This document shows positions 53,970 to 63,038 of a stretch of DNA of 64,000 bases, one piece after another. The notes under the pieces were generated by a model. It had not been told where the DNA came from and did not search any database. It saw only the letters and a program-made list of their open reading frames with translations. Source of the stretch: Terrabacter sp. Root85. Lineage in GTDB: Bacteria > Actinomycetota > Actinomycetes > Actinomycetales > Dermatophilaceae. The stretch spans positions 372,001 to 436,000 of the forward strand of contig NZ_LMIW01000008.1 of NCBI RefSeq assembly GCF_001429185.1. Reading direction: 5' to 3'. Numbering within the stretch: position 1 is the stretch's first letter; each line of letters begins with the position of its first letter. Both the position numbers and the translations under genes were made by a program.

Positions 53970-55012
53970 TGGACATCGACCTCGCAGCCCTGCGCGCCTT
54001 GGAACGGGAGCGCGACATCAGCCTCGACGTGCTCATCCCCGCCATCGAGCAGGCGCTCCTCGTCGCCTACCACCGCACCGACGGCAGCCAGCGCATCGCG
54101 CGGGTCGAGCTGGACCGCAAGACCGGCCACGTCATCGTCTGGGCCCGTGAGGAGGGTGACCTGCTCCCGGTCACCGAGGAGGGCGAGCGTCCGCAGCGCG
54201 GCGAGCCCGGACCCGAGTTCGACGACACCCCGGTCGGCTTCGGCCGCATCGCCGCCTCGACGGCGCGGCAGGTCATCGTCCAGCGCCTGCGCGACCTCGA
54301 GGACGAGGCGATCCTCGGCGACTTCAAGGGCCGCGAGGGTGACGTCATCTCCGGCATCATCCAGCAGAGCCAGGACCCCCGGAACGTCCTCGTCGACTTC
54401 GGCACGGTCGAGGGCATCCTGCCGCTGGCCGAGCAGGTGCCGGGCGAGCGCTACGTCCACGGCGAGCGCCTGCGCTGCTTCGTCGTCAGCGTCAAGCGTG
54501 GGCCCAAGGGCCCCCAGGTGGGCCTGAGCCGCACCCACCCCAACCTCGTGCGCACGCTCTTCAAGTTCGAGGTGCCCGAGATCGCCGACGGCACCGTCGA
54601 GATCGCCGCGCTGGCCCGCGAGGCCGGACACCGCACGAAGATCGCGGTCCACAGCCGGGTCGCCGGCGTCAACGCCAAGGGCGCGTGCATCGGCCCGATG
54701 GGCGCCCGCGTCCGTGCCGTCATGACCGAGCTGCGCGGCGAGAAGATCGACATCGTCGACTATGCCGACGACCCCGCCACCTTCGTCGCGGCCGCCCTGT
54801 CGCCCGCCCGGGTGCAGTCCGTCGAGATCGTCGACGCCGCGGCCCGCGCCGCGCGGGTCGTCGTGCCCGACTACCAGCTGAGCCTCGCGATCGGCAAGGA
54901 GGGCCAGAACGCCCGCCTCGCCGCCAAGCTCACCGGATGGCGCATCGACATCCGTCCCGACACCGAGGCCGCCGACGCGGCAGCGGAGCGCGGGACGACC
55001 GACGGCTCCTGA
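53969..55012 (+). CDS. nusA: transcription termination/antitermination factor NusA
   Basis: The 347-residue protein has the NusA N-terminal RNA-polymerase-binding domain ([25 protein letters not shown]), the S1 domain ([29 protein letters not shown]) and two KH domains ([53 protein letters not shown]). It lacks the acidic C-terminal repeats of E. coli NusA, as usual for actinobacteria. It modulates pausing, termination and rRNA antitermination. Confidence 0.95.
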   Translation: MDIDLAALRALERERDISLDVLIPAIEQALLVAYHRTDGSQRIARVELDRKTGHVIVWAREEGDLLPVTEEGERPQRGEPGPEFDDTPVGFGRIAASTARQVIVQRLRDLEDEAILGDFKGREGDVISGIIQQSQDPRNVLVDFGTVEGILPLAEQVPGERYVHGERLRCFVVSVKRGPKGPQVGLSRTHPNLVRTLFKFEVPEIADGTVEIAALAREAGHRTKIAVHSRVAGVNAKGACIGPMGARVRAVMTELRGEKIDIVDYADDPATFVAAALSPARVQSVEIVDAAARAARVVVPDYQLSLAIGKEGQNARLAAKLTGWRIDIRPDTEAADAAAERGTTDGS

Positions 55013-55013
55013 G

Positions 55014-55029
55014 GTCGGCTCGCGCCGAC
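55014..55029. terminator. small hairpin after nusA
   Basis: GTCGGC (55014-55019) pairs with 55024-55029 around a TCGC tetraloop between the convergent nusA and hypothetical gene. Confidence 0.4.
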
Positions 55030-55033
55030 GGGC

Positions 55034-55726
55034 TCAGGAGTCCTTGAGGACGAGGACCGGCTGGCCGGAGCGGCAGGTCACGAGGAGGCGGTCCTCGCGC
55101 GAGTCGCTCTTGAACGTCGCCCGTATGCCGCCGTCCTCGCGCTCCACCTCGTAGCGGTAGCCGTTGCTCGGGGTGACCGAGCGCAGCTGCACCTGACCGT
55201 CCCCGCAACGGGCCGTCAGGGAGCCGCCCGTCGTCGAGAAGCTTGCGGTGGGACTCGTGGAAGCCCTCCCGTCAGGCTGGGCGGTGGTGCGGGACCCGGC
55301 GGGTGCGTCCGAGGTGGACGACGGACCCTCGGGTCCCGGCGCCGCGGCGGAGGTGTCCCCGTCGACGGGTGGACTGTCGGTCCGGCCGGCGACGACCGGG
55401 CCGATCGGCGCGACGGTGTCCGCGCTGCGGGTGGACGCCTCGTGGGGTGCCTGGGTCTGGGTGCCTCCCGGCTCCGCAGGCGGGAGCAGGGCGGGGTCCG
55501 GCGACGGCCCCGTGGTCGTGGGGCCCGGCACGAGCGTGCCGCCGGCCGTGGACGGGACGGTGGTGCTCGGCAGGGTCGCCGTCGCTGAGGGGAGTGGCTG
55601 CTCGAGCTCGCCCGCGACGTCCTGACCCACGCGCGTCACGACGGTCGTCGTCACCGTGGCGGTGACCGCCACGACGGTCAGCCAGCCGAGCGCGAGGCGC
55701 AGCGGACCCGCGCGTCCCGACGTCAT
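55034..55726 (-). CDS. membrane-anchored hypothetical protein with Pro/Thr/Ser-rich stalk
   Basis: The 230-residue protein starts with a hydrophobic helix ([20 protein letters not shown]), then a roughly 110-residue low-complexity Pro/Thr/Ser/Gly stalk. The small C-terminal domain contains two cysteines that may pair ([12 protein letters not shown] and [14 protein letters not shown]). This looks like an extracytoplasmic sensor or surface protein. It sits divergent from the two-component system that shares the nusA-ylxR insertion, so it may be a target or accessory sensor, but this is inference. Confidence 0.65.
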   Translation of the reverse strand: MTSGRAGPLRLALGWLTVVAVTATVTTTVVTRVGQDVAGELEQPLPSATATLPSTTVPSTAGGTLVPGPTTTGPSPDPALLPPAEPGGTQTQAPHEASTRSADTVAPIGPVVAGRTDSPPVDGDTSAAAPGPEGPSSTSDAPAGSRTTAQPDGRASTSPTASFSTTGGSLTARCGDGQVQLRSVTPSNGYRYEVEREDGGIRATFKSDSREDRLLVTCRSGQPVLVLKDS

Positions 55727-55806
55727 CGCGGACCCCCGTCCCGCGGGCCCGGCGGATGCGTCACGACCGGGTCTGCGCAGGTCGGCCCGGGCGTACCGTG
55801 AGGCGT

Positions 55807-56496
55807 GTGACCCACGTGCTCGTCATCGAGGACGACCCCGCGATCCGGGGATCGCTCGTACGGGCCCTGACCGGCCGCGGGCACGCCGTGTCGAGCGCCG
55901 CCAGCGGGCTCGGCGGGCTCGAGCAGGTGCTCAACGAGCACCCGGACGTCGTCCTGCTCGACCTGGGCCTGCCCGACGTCGACGGCCACACGGTGCTGAC
56001 CATGCTGCGCTCGGTCACCGCGACCCCGGTCATCGTCGTCACGGCGCGTGACGACGACGGCTCGATCGTCCGCGCCCTCGACTCGGGGGCCGACGACTAC
56101 GTGCCGAAACCCTTCACCCTCGACCAGCTCGAGGCCCGGATGCGGGCGGTGCTGCGGCGCAGCGAACCGGCCCACGCCGACGAGCGGATCACCGTCGGTG
56201 GTCTCGTCATCGACCCGTCCCGCAGGGGCGTGACCCTCGACGACGTGCCCGTGGACCTCTCGCGACGTGAGTTCGACCTCCTCCTCATGCTCGCCGGTCG
56301 CGTCGGTGAGGTCGTGACCAAGCGCGAGATCATCGTGGAGGTGTGGCAGCAGGTCTACGGAGGCGGCGAGCGCACCGTGGACGTGCACCTGTCGTGGCTG
56401 CGTCGCAAGCTCGGCGAGTCGGCGGCTCATCCGCGGTACCTCCACAGCGTCCGAGGGGTGGGGGTTCGGCTGGCGGCCCCGGAGGACGTGCCCTGA
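55807..56496 (+). CDS. OmpR-family response regulator
   Basis: The 229-residue regulator has receiver motifs VIEDDPAIR, phospho-Asp52 in VVLLDLGLPDVDGH, and YVPKPF, and a C-terminal winged helix (VDLSRREFDLLLML, VDVHLSWLRRKLGE, SVRGVGVRL). The GTG at 55807 starts directly at the first receiver strand. Its stop overlaps the histidine kinase start by one base (TGATG), so the pair is co-translated. Confidence 0.9.
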   Translation: MTHVLVIEDDPAIRGSLVRALTGRGHAVSSAASGLGGLEQVLNEHPDVVLLDLGLPDVDGHTVLTMLRSVTATPVIVVTARDDDGSIVRALDSGADDYVPKPFTLDQLEARMRAVLRRSEPAHADERITVGGLVIDPSRRGVTLDDVPVDLSRREFDLLLMLAGRVGEVVTKREIIVEVWQQVYGGGERTVDVHLSWLRRKLGESAAHPRYLHSVRGVGVRLAAPEDVP

Positions 56497-57797
56497 TGCG
56501 TCGTCAGATCACGTGGCTCGTGGCCGCGACGACGTCTGCGGTCGTCGTCGCCTTCATCATCCCCCTCTGCCTGCTCGTGTCGAACGTCGCCGAGGACCGT
56601 GCCGTGAACCGGGCCCGTCAACAGGCGCACAGTGTCGCCACCGTCGTCGCCAGCGTCGACAGCGAGCAGGTGCTCTCCGAGGCCGTCGGGCTCTTCACGG
56701 CGCAGGGCATGGTCGTTGCCGTGCACCCGCCGTCCGGCCGGGTCATCGGTCGTGACACGTCGGTGGGAGACGACGACGCCGAGGTCGCCCAGGCGAAGTC
56801 GACCCGCACGGCGTTCACCCATCGCACCGACACGGGTCTCGACGTCATCATCCCGGTGCAGACCGAGAGCGGGGTCACGGTCGTCGAGTCCACCGTGAGC
56901 AACGACGAGCTGCGTCAGGGGGTCGCGGCCGCCTGGGCCACGATCATCGGTCTCGGGCTGCTCCTCGTCGGGGTGGCGGCCGTGATCGCCCTCCGTCTGG
57001 GCCGCCGCGTGAGCGTGCCCGTGACCCGGCTGGCGGCGGTCGCCCACCGGATCCGCGAGGGCGAGCTCGGCACCCGTGCCGTCCCCGAAGGGCCACCCGA
57101 GACGGTCGAGCTCGCGGGGGCGCTCAACCAGCTCGCCGACCGCATCGACGTGCTCGTGACGTCCGAGCGTGCGGCCGTCGCCGACCTCGGTCACCGACTG
57201 CGCACACCGGTCACCGCCCTGCGGCTCGACAGCGACCTCGTGACGGACCCGGAGGTCTCCAGGCGGCTGCGCCACCATGTCGACGAGCTCCAGCGCAGCG
57301 TCGACGCCATCGTCCACGAGGCCCGCCGCCCGTTGCGCCGTGCGATGCCGAGCGGGTGTGACCTCGGGGTCGTCGTCCGCCGACGAGCCGCCTTCTGGGA
57401 GCCCCTCGCGCAGGACCAGGAACGGGCCTTCGCCGTGACGGGCCCCGACGGTCCGTGTGCCGTCGACGTCCCGGAGGAGGACGTGAGCGACGTCGTGGAC
57501 GTGCTGCTCGACAACGTCTTCGCGCACACGCCCGAAGGGGCGGGCGTCGAGGTCGCCGTGCGCGTCGACGAGGGCCGGGCCCACCTCACCGTGGCCGACG
57601 GCGGGCCGGGCGCCGCCGAGTCCGCCCTCGACCGGGGCCGCAGCGGCAGTGGGTCGACGGGTCTCGGGCTCGACATCACCCGTCGGGTCGCGGAGGCCGC
57701 CGGTGGCTCGGTCGCCCTGGCCCGCTCCGACCTGGGCGGCCTTCTGGTGGAGGTCTCCCTACCCCTGCGACCAGGGAGCGGTACGCGCCCAGGCTGA
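56496..57797 (+). CDS. sensor histidine kinase
   Basis: The 433-residue kinase has a first membrane helix (about residues 7-28), an extracytoplasmic sensor region (about 30-143), a second helix (about 145-167), and a HAMP domain (LGRRVSVPVTRLAAVAHRIREGELG). The dimerisation helix has phospho-His233 in ADLGHRLRTPVTALRL, and an HATPase domain carries N-box VDVLLDNVFAHTP and G-boxes DGGPGAAES and GLGLDITRR. The H-box reads GHRLRTP, the common actinobacterial variant. The stimulus is unknown. It is encoded with its regulator in the insertion between nusA and ylxR. Confidence 0.9.
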   Translation: MRRQITWLVAATTSAVVVAFIIPLCLLVSNVAEDRAVNRARQQAHSVATVVASVDSEQVLSEAVGLFTAQGMVVAVHPPSGRVIGRDTSVGDDDAEVAQAKSTRTAFTHRTDTGLDVIIPVQTESGVTVVESTVSNDELRQGVAAAWATIIGLGLLLVGVAAVIALRLGRRVSVPVTRLAAVAHRIREGELGTRAVPEGPPETVELAGALNQLADRIDVLVTSERAAVADLGHRLRTPVTALRLDSDLVTDPEVSRRLRHHVDELQRSVDAIVHEARRPLRRAMPSGCDLGVVVRRRAAFWEPLAQDQERAFAVTGPDGPCAVDVPEEDVSDVVDVLLDNVFAHTPEGAGVEVAVRVDEGRAHLTVADGGPGAAESALDRGRSGSGSTGLGLDITRRVAEAAGGSVALARSDLGGLLVEVSLPLRPGSGTRPG

Positions 57798-57948
57798 GAG
57801 CGACCCGGGCGGAGTCGCGCGACGACGGACGAGCACGGATCGTGCGCCACGTCCGCACCCCACGCATACGATGGCAGGGCAGCACGGGTTCGGCCCCTCT
57901 TCCAGGCGGGGGAGGATGCCCGATGCGCGGTCTCGCCCCGTGGCGCGG

Positions 57949-57954
57949 TAGACT
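57949..57954 (+). promoter_or_regulatory. -10 box of a leaderless promoter for ylxR-infB
   Basis: TAGACT ends five bases before the GTG at 57960. It would give ylxR-infB a promoter of its own, as needed if the insertion separates them from nusA transcription. Confidence 0.5.
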
Positions 57955-57959
57955 TACCT

Positions 57960-58346
57960 GTGGCCGACCGGACTGGACTCCGTGCTGAGCCGTCCCGCAC
58001 CTGTGTGGGATGTCGAGGAATGGATAGCTGGTCGGCTCTGCTGCGAGTGGTCGCGGCGACGGACAGAGATGCCGGGGACACCTCCCCGGTCACGCTTCGT
58101 CCCGACCCGAGACACCGGATGCCGGGACGTGGTGCATGGCTGCACCCGACGCCCGACTGTTTCGAGCTGGCAGTGCGCCGCAAGGCGTTCGGACGTGCCC
58201 TGCGCCTGCAGGTCGCCCTCGACGTCAGCGCGGTGGAACGACATCTCGGAGTCCAGGACGCGCAGCAACGCTCCGGTGCCCCACACGGGTCGCACCGATC
58301 AGTCAGAGATCAGTCAACGAACCAAGGCGGGTTGAAAACGCTATGA
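57960..58346 (+). CDS. ylxR: YlxR-family RNA-binding protein
   Basis: The 128-residue protein carries the family hallmark RTCVGCRGMD and, further on, GRGAWLHPTPDCFELAVRRKAFGRAL. YlxR proteins bind RNA or RNase P and normally sit between nusA and infB. Here the YlxR core spans about residues 10-95 with an additional polar C-terminal tail. Start GTG 57960 follows a -10 box with no Shine-Dalgarno, suggesting a leaderless message. Confidence 0.85.
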   Translation: MADRTGLRAEPSRTCVGCRGMDSWSALLRVVAATDRDAGDTSPVTLRPDPRHRMPGRGAWLHPTPDCFELAVRRKAFGRALRLQVALDVSAVERHLGVQDAQQRSGAPHGSHRSVRDQSTNQGGLKTL

Positions 58347-58404
58347 GCACCCGATGAGTACTCAGCGATGAGCAAGCCCCAGCAATAACCCACGGTTCGG
58401 CCAC

Positions 58405-58434
58405 TTCCTGTTCAGGCCGGACCAGGAACAGGAG
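58405..58434 (+). promoter_or_regulatory. hairpin covering the infB ribosome-binding site
   Basis: TTCCTGTTC (58405-58413) pairs with GAACAGGAG (58426-58434) over nine pairs, one of them G-U. The right arm includes the GGAG Shine-Dalgarno at 58431-58434 of the infB GTG at 58439, so pairing would hide the initiation site. Confidence 0.5.
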
Positions 58435-58438
58435 AGAT

Positions 58439-61363
58439 GTGGCTAAGGTCCGGGTCTACGAGCTCGCAAAGGAGCTCGGAGTCGAGAGCAAGACACTGCT
58501 CGCACACTTGAAGAGCCAGGGAGAGTTCGTCCGGTCGGCATCGTCGACCATCGAGCCCCCCGTCGTCCGCAAGATCATCGAGACCTTCCCCCGGGAAGGC
58601 TCGTCCAGCGGCGACAAGAAGCCGGCGGCCCCCAAGGCCGCCCCCACGAGCGCGGCCCCCGCCGCGCCCCAGAAGGCTGCTCCGGCGCCGTCGGCCCCCG
58701 CGCCGGCCGCTCCCGCAGCCGCAGCACCGGCGGCTCCCGCCCCGGCTGCTCCCGCAGCACCTGCTGCCCGCGAGGCCGCTCCGGCCCCCGCCAAGGCAGC
58801 TCCCGCACCCGCCGCCCCGGCACCGAAGGCTCCGGCCCCGGCTGCTCCGGCCCCCGCCGCTCCTGCGGCGTCGGCTCCGGCTCGGGTGCAGTCCAGCCGT
58901 GACGGTGGTCAGCAGACCTCCGGCGTCCCGGCCTCCCCGCGTCCGGCTCCCCGTCCGGGTCAGCCGCGTCCGGGCAACAACCCGTTCGCCCCGAGCCAGG
59001 GCATGGGCCAGTCCCGCGCCCCGCGTCCCGGTGGCGACACCGCGCCGCGTCCGGGCAACAACCCGTTCAGCCCGAGCCAGGGCATGCCGCGTCCGCAGCA
59101 GCGCCAGGGCGGTCAGGGAGGTCAGGGTGGCCAGCGTCCGGGTGCTCCCGGTGGCGCCCCGCGTCCCGGTGCCCCCGCCGCAGGCGGTCGTCCGGGTGCT
59201 CCCGGCGGCGCCCCGCGTCCGGGTGGTCCGCGTCCCAGCCCGGGCATGATGCCCGAGCGCAGCACCGTCGGCCGTCCCGGCCAGCGCCCGGCCGGCGGCC
59301 CCGGCCGTGGCGGCCCGGGTGGCGCCGGTGGCCGTGGTGGCTTCGGTGGTGGCCCCGGCGGCGCCCCCGGTGGCGGTCGCCCCGGTGGCTTCGGCGGTCC
59401 CCGCGGTGGCGGTGGCGGTCGTGGCTCGACGGCTGGTGCCTTCGGTCGCGGCGGCGGTCGTCCGGTCCGAGGCCGCAAGTCCAAGCGCGCGAAGCGCCAG
59501 GAGTTCGAGCAGATGCAGGCGCCGAGCCTGGGTGGCGTCAGCGTCCCCCGTGGCGACGGCAAGACGACCATCCGCGTTCGTCGTGGTGCCTCGCTGACCG
59601 ACTTCGCCGACAAGATCAACGCCAACCCGGCGTCGCTCGTCACCGTGCTGTTCCACCTCGGCGAGATGGCCACGGCCACGCAGTCCCTCGACGAGGAGAC
59701 CTTCAAGGTGCTCGGCGCCGAGCTCGGCTACGAGATCGAGGTCGTGTCGCCCGAGGACGAGGAGCGCGAGCTGCTCGGCTCGTTCAACATCGACCTCGAC
59801 GCCGAGCTCGAGGCCGAGGAGGACGAGGACCTCGAGGCGCGTCCGCCGGTCGTGACCGTCATGGGCCACGTCGACCACGGAAAGACGAAGCTCCTCGACG
59901 CGATCCGCTCCGAGGAGGTCGCCGAGGGCGAGGCCGGTGGCATCACCCAGCACATCGGTGCCTACCAGGTCGCCACGACGCACGAGGGCGAGAAGCGCGC
60001 CATCACGTTCATCGACACCCCCGGTCACGAGGCCTTCACGGCCATGCGTGCCCGTGGTGCGTCGGTGACGGACATCGCGATCCTCGTCGTCGCCGCCGAC
60101 GACGGCGTCATGCCGCAGACCATCGAGGCGCTCAACCACGCCCAGGCGGCCAACGTGCCGATCGTCGTGGCCGTCAACAAGGTCGACAAGCCGGACGCCA
60201 ACCCGGCCAAGATCCGCCAGCAGCTGACCGAGTACAACCTCATCGCTGAGGAGTACGGCGGCGACACGATGTTCGTCGACGTCTCGGCCAAGAACGGCAC
60301 GAACATCGACGGGCTCCTCGAGGCCGTCCTGCTCACCGCCGACGCGGCTCTCGACCTGCGGGCCAACCCCGACAAGGACGCCCGTGGTGTCGCCATCGAG
60401 GCGCACCTCGACAAGGGCCGCGGCCCGGTCGCGACCGTCCTCGTCCAGTCGGGAACCCTCAGCGTGGGCGACTCGATCGTGGCCGGCAGCGGTCATGGCC
60501 GTGTGCGTGCCATGCTCGACGAGCACGGCAACAACGTCGAGCAGGCCGGTCCCTCGCGTCCGGTCATGGTGCTCGGTCTGACGTCGGTGCCGGGCGCCGG
60601 TGACACGTTCCTCGTGGCACCCGACGACCGCACCGCGCGCCAGATCGCCGAGCGTCGTGAGGCCGCGTCGCGTGCGGCGAGCCTCGCCAAGCGCCGCAAG
60701 CGCATCTCGCTCGAGGACCTCAACGAGGCCCTCGCCGCGGGCAAGGTCGACACCCTCAACCTCATCCTCAAGGGTGACGTGTCGGGTTCGGTCGAGGCGC
60801 TCGAGGACGCGCTGCTCAAGATCGACGTGGGCGACGAGGTCGACCTGCGGATCATCCACCGCGGTGTCGGTGCGATCACGCAGAACGACGTCAACCTCGC
60901 GACGGTCGACAACGCGATCATCATCGGCTTCAACGTCCGCCCTGCGGAGCGTGTCGCCGAGCTGGCCGACCGGGAGGGCGTCGACATGCGCTTCTACTCG
61001 GTCATCTACCAGGCGATCGACGACGTCGAGGCAGCGCTCAAGGGCATGCTCAAGCCGGAGTACGAAGAGGTCCAGCTGGGCACGGCCGAGGTCCGCGAGG
61101 TCTTCAAGTCGAGCAAGTTCGGCAACGTCGCGGGTTCGCTCGTGCGCTCCGGCGAGATCAAGCGCGGGACCCGTGCGCGGATCATCCGCGACGGCACCGT
61201 CATCGGCGAGGGCATCGAGATCACCGGTCTGCGTCGCTTCAAGGACGACGTCACCGAGGTCCGCGAGGGCTTCGAGTGCGGTATCAACCTCGGCAACTTC
61301 AACAACATCGAGATCGACGACGTCATCGAGACGTTCGAGATGCGCGAGAAGCCGCGCGCCTGA
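58439..61363 (+). CDS. infB: translation initiation factor IF-2
   Basis: The 974-residue GTPase brings fMet-tRNA to the 30S subunit. It opens with the IF2_N domain ([21 protein letters not shown]), then about 330 residues of Pro/Ala- and Gly/Arg-rich low-complexity linker, long even for actinobacteria. The G domain (G1 GHVDHGKT at 476-483, G3 DTPGHEAF, G4 NKVDKPDA) and the C-terminal domains II-IV (RNGTxVx-like [16 protein letters not shown]) follow. The GTG start has GGAG in a hairpin. The linker DNA carries a 42-bp direct repeat. Confidence 0.96.
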   Translation: MAKVRVYELAKELGVESKTLLAHLKSQGEFVRSASSTIEPPVVRKIIETFPREGSSSGDKKPAAPKAAPTSAAPAAPQKAAPAPSAPAPAAPAAAAPAAPAPAAPAAPAAREAAPAPAKAAPAPAAPAPKAPAPAAPAPAAPAASAPARVQSSRDGGQQTSGVPASPRPAPRPGQPRPGNNPFAPSQGMGQSRAPRPGGDTAPRPGNNPFSPSQGMPRPQQRQGGQGGQGGQRPGAPGGAPRPGAPAAGGRPGAPGGAPRPGGPRPSPGMMPERSTVGRPGQRPAGGPGRGGPGGAGGRGGFGGGPGGAPGGGRPGGFGGPRGGGGGRGSTAGAFGRGGGRPVRGRKSKRAKRQEFEQMQAPSLGGVSVPRGDGKTTIRVRRGASLTDFADKINANPASLVTVLFHLGEMATATQSLDEETFKVLGAELGYEIEVVSPEDEERELLGSFNIDLDAELEAEEDEDLEARPPVVTVMGHVDHGKTKLLDAIRSEEVAEGEAGGITQHIGAYQVATTHEGEKRAITFIDTPGHEAFTAMRARGASVTDIAILVVAADDGVMPQTIEALNHAQAANVPIVVAVNKVDKPDANPAKIRQQLTEYNLIAEEYGGDTMFVDVSAKNGTNIDGLLEAVLLTADAALDLRANPDKDARGVAIEAHLDKGRGPVATVLVQSGTLSVGDSIVAGSGHGRVRAMLDEHGNNVEQAGPSRPVMVLGLTSVPGAGDTFLVAPDDRTARQIAERREAASRAASLAKRRKRISLEDLNEALAAGKVDTLNLILKGDVSGSVEALEDALLKIDVGDEVDLRIIHRGVGAITQNDVNLATVDNAIIIGFNVRPAERVAELADREGVDMRFYSVIYQAIDDVEAALKGMLKPEYEEVQLGTAEVREVFKSSKFGNVAGSLVRSGEIKRGTRARIIRDGTVIGEGIEITGLRRFKDDVTEVREGFECGINLGNFNNIEIDDVIETFEMREKPRA
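58964..59086 (+). repeat. 42-bp direct repeat inside the infB linker
   Basis: Positions 58964-59005 and 59045-59086 are nearly identical (two adjacent mismatches) and encode two copies of RPGNNPFxPSQGM separated by 13 residues. Confidence 0.75.
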
Positions 61364-61376
61364 GCTCGACCGGTCC

Positions 61377-61410
61377 GACGGCGCCGGCCCCCACGGGGGT
61401 CGGCGCCGTC
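61377..61410 (+). terminator. terminator hairpin after infB
   Basis: GACGGCGCCGGCCCCC (61377-61392) pairs with 61395-61410 over 16 positions (one G-U) with a two-base loop, 14 bp past the infB stop. It is the most stable hairpin seen in the window. Confidence 0.8.
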
Positions 61411-61546
61411 GCCGTCCGCGGCGGTCCCCACCCGCCCCGCGGACGCCCGAGTGGGAATGCGCGGGGCCCCCGGCCCGCTACTAGGGTGAACACCACGTCG
61501 GCCCGGCTGTCACGGCCCGACCGCACAGCACACGAAAGAGGTAGCC

Positions 61547-62035
61547 ATGGCTGACCCCGCCCGCGCCCGCAAGATCGCCGACCGGATCAAGGTCATCGTC
61601 GCCGAGTACCTCGAGTTCCGGCTCAAGGACGAGCGCCTCGGTTTCGTCACCATCACCGACGCCCGCGTCACCGGTGACCTCCAGCAGGCCTCCGTCTTCT
61701 ACACCGTCTTCGGCAGCAACGAGGACCGCCAGGCCACGGCCGAGGTGCTCGAGGCCAACAAGGGCCGCATCCGCTCGGCCGTCGGCAAGGGCATCGGCAT
61801 CCGTCTGACGCCGTCGATCGAGTTCATCGCCGACGCGCTGCCCGAGGGCGCCGCCCACCTCGAGGACCTCGTGGCCCAGACGCGGGCGAGGGACGAGGAG
61901 CTGGCCCGCGCCGCGGCCAACGCCAAGCCCGCCGGCGACCCCGACCCCTACCGCAAGCCGGTCGACCGGTCGGCGGACGACGAGGACAGCGACGACGTGG
62001 ACGCCGAGGTGGACGCGGACGTCGACGCCCGATGA
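61547..62035 (+). CDS. rbfA: 30S ribosome-binding factor A
   Basis: The 162-residue protein has the RbfA KH-like core (ARKIADRIKVIVAEYLEFRLKDERLGFVTITDARVTGDLQQA, then LEANKGRIRSAVGKGIGIRLTPSIEFIAD) and an acidic C-terminal tail rich in Asp. It assists 16S rRNA maturation. GAAAGAGG precedes the ATG. The last four bases overlap truB (ATGA). Confidence 0.93.
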   Translation: MADPARARKIADRIKVIVAEYLEFRLKDERLGFVTITDARVTGDLQQASVFYTVFGSNEDRQATAEVLEANKGRIRSAVGKGIGIRLTPSIEFIADALPEGAAHLEDLVAQTRARDEELARAAANAKPAGDPDPYRKPVDRSADDEDSDDVDAEVDADVDAR

Positions 62036-62982
62036 CCGACCGCTCGGGTGGCCTGCTCGTCGTCGACAAGCCGGCCGGATGGACGAGCCATGACGTCGTC
62101 GCGCGCGCCCGTCGTCTCTGTGGCACGCGCCGGGTCGGCCACGCCGGCACGCTCGACCCGATGGCGACCGGCGTCCTCGTGCTCGGCGTCGAGCGCGGCA
62201 CGAAGCTGCTGACCTTCCTCGTCGGCTGCGACAAGTCGTATGCCGCCACGATCCGTCTCGGGATGGCCACCCTCACCGACGACGCCGAGGGTGAGACGAC
62301 CCAGGCGCTCGGGGTCGACGACGTGCCCGCGCTCGAGGCGGCCCTGCCCGCGGCCGTCGCGGCCCTGACGGGCGACATCCAGCAGGTGCCGAGCTCGGTC
62401 AGCGCCATCAAGGTCAAGGGTGTGCGCAGCTACACGCGCGTCCGGCAGGGCGACTCGGTCGACCTGCCGGCCCGGCCGGTCACGGTGAGCCGTTTCGACG
62501 TGCTCTCGGTGCGCCCCGGCACCGCGACGGTAGAGGTGGGGCCCCCGATCGACGTCGTCGACGTCGAGGTCGAGGTCGACGTGTCGTCCGGCACCTACGT
62601 CCGCGCGCTCGCCCGCGACCTCGGCGAGGCGCTCGGCGTCGGCGGCCACCTGAAGGCGCTCCGGCGTACGCGGGTCGGCCGCTTCGGGCTCGACGCCGCG
62701 GTCTCGCTCGACGACCTCACGGCCACGTCGGAGACCGACGGGCCGGACGGCATACCCCTGCTCCCGATCGCCGACGCGGCCCGGGCGCAGCTGCCCGTCC
62801 ACGAGGTGACGGCCGAGGAGGCCGTCGCCCTCGGCTACGGCCAGCGCATCCAGAGCGCGGTGGACGGTTCCGACGCGGTGGCCGCCATCGACCCCGACGG
62901 GCGTCTCGTCGCCGTGCTCGACGAGACGCGTCCGACCGCCCGGGCCAAGGTGGTCTTCGCCGCGTCCGGGGCGGGGGCCTGA
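62032..62982 (+). CDS. truB: tRNA pseudouridine(55) synthase
   Basis: The 316-residue enzyme modifies U55 of elongator tRNAs. The catalytic Asp lies in GHAGTLDPMATGVLVL. Other family segments are LLVVDKPAGWTSHDVV, DKSYAATIRLG, VPSSVSAIKVKGVRSY and SSGTYVRALARDLGEALG. Length is normal. It overlaps rbfA by 4 bp. Confidence 0.95.
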   Translation: MTDRSGGLLVVDKPAGWTSHDVVARARRLCGTRRVGHAGTLDPMATGVLVLGVERGTKLLTFLVGCDKSYAATIRLGMATLTDDAEGETTQALGVDDVPALEAALPAAVAALTGDIQQVPSSVSAIKVKGVRSYTRVRQGDSVDLPARPVTVSRFDVLSVRPGTATVEVGPPIDVVDVEVEVDVSSGTYVRALARDLGEALGVGGHLKALRRTRVGRFGLDAAVSLDDLTATSETDGPDGIPLLPIADAARAQLPVHEVTAEEAVALGYGQRIQSAVDGSDAVAAIDPDGRLVAVLDETRPTARAKVVFAASGAGA

Positions 62983-63025
62983 GCCTCGTGCCCGAGCCCT
63001 CGGACGTCCGCTCCGACGGGGCCAC

Positions 63026-63031
63026 TACAGT
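63026..63031 (+). promoter_or_regulatory. -10 box of a probable leaderless ribF promoter
   Basis: TACAGT ends seven bases before the GTG at 63039 in the 56-bp gap after truB. Confidence 0.45.
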
Positions 63032-63038
63032 GGTCGCC

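Noticed and set aside
58412-60859. 815-residue minus-strand open frame opposite infB with Thr/Ala/Gly-rich repeats
   Set aside because: It is the complement of the IF-2 low-complexity linker and G domain; infB is certain.
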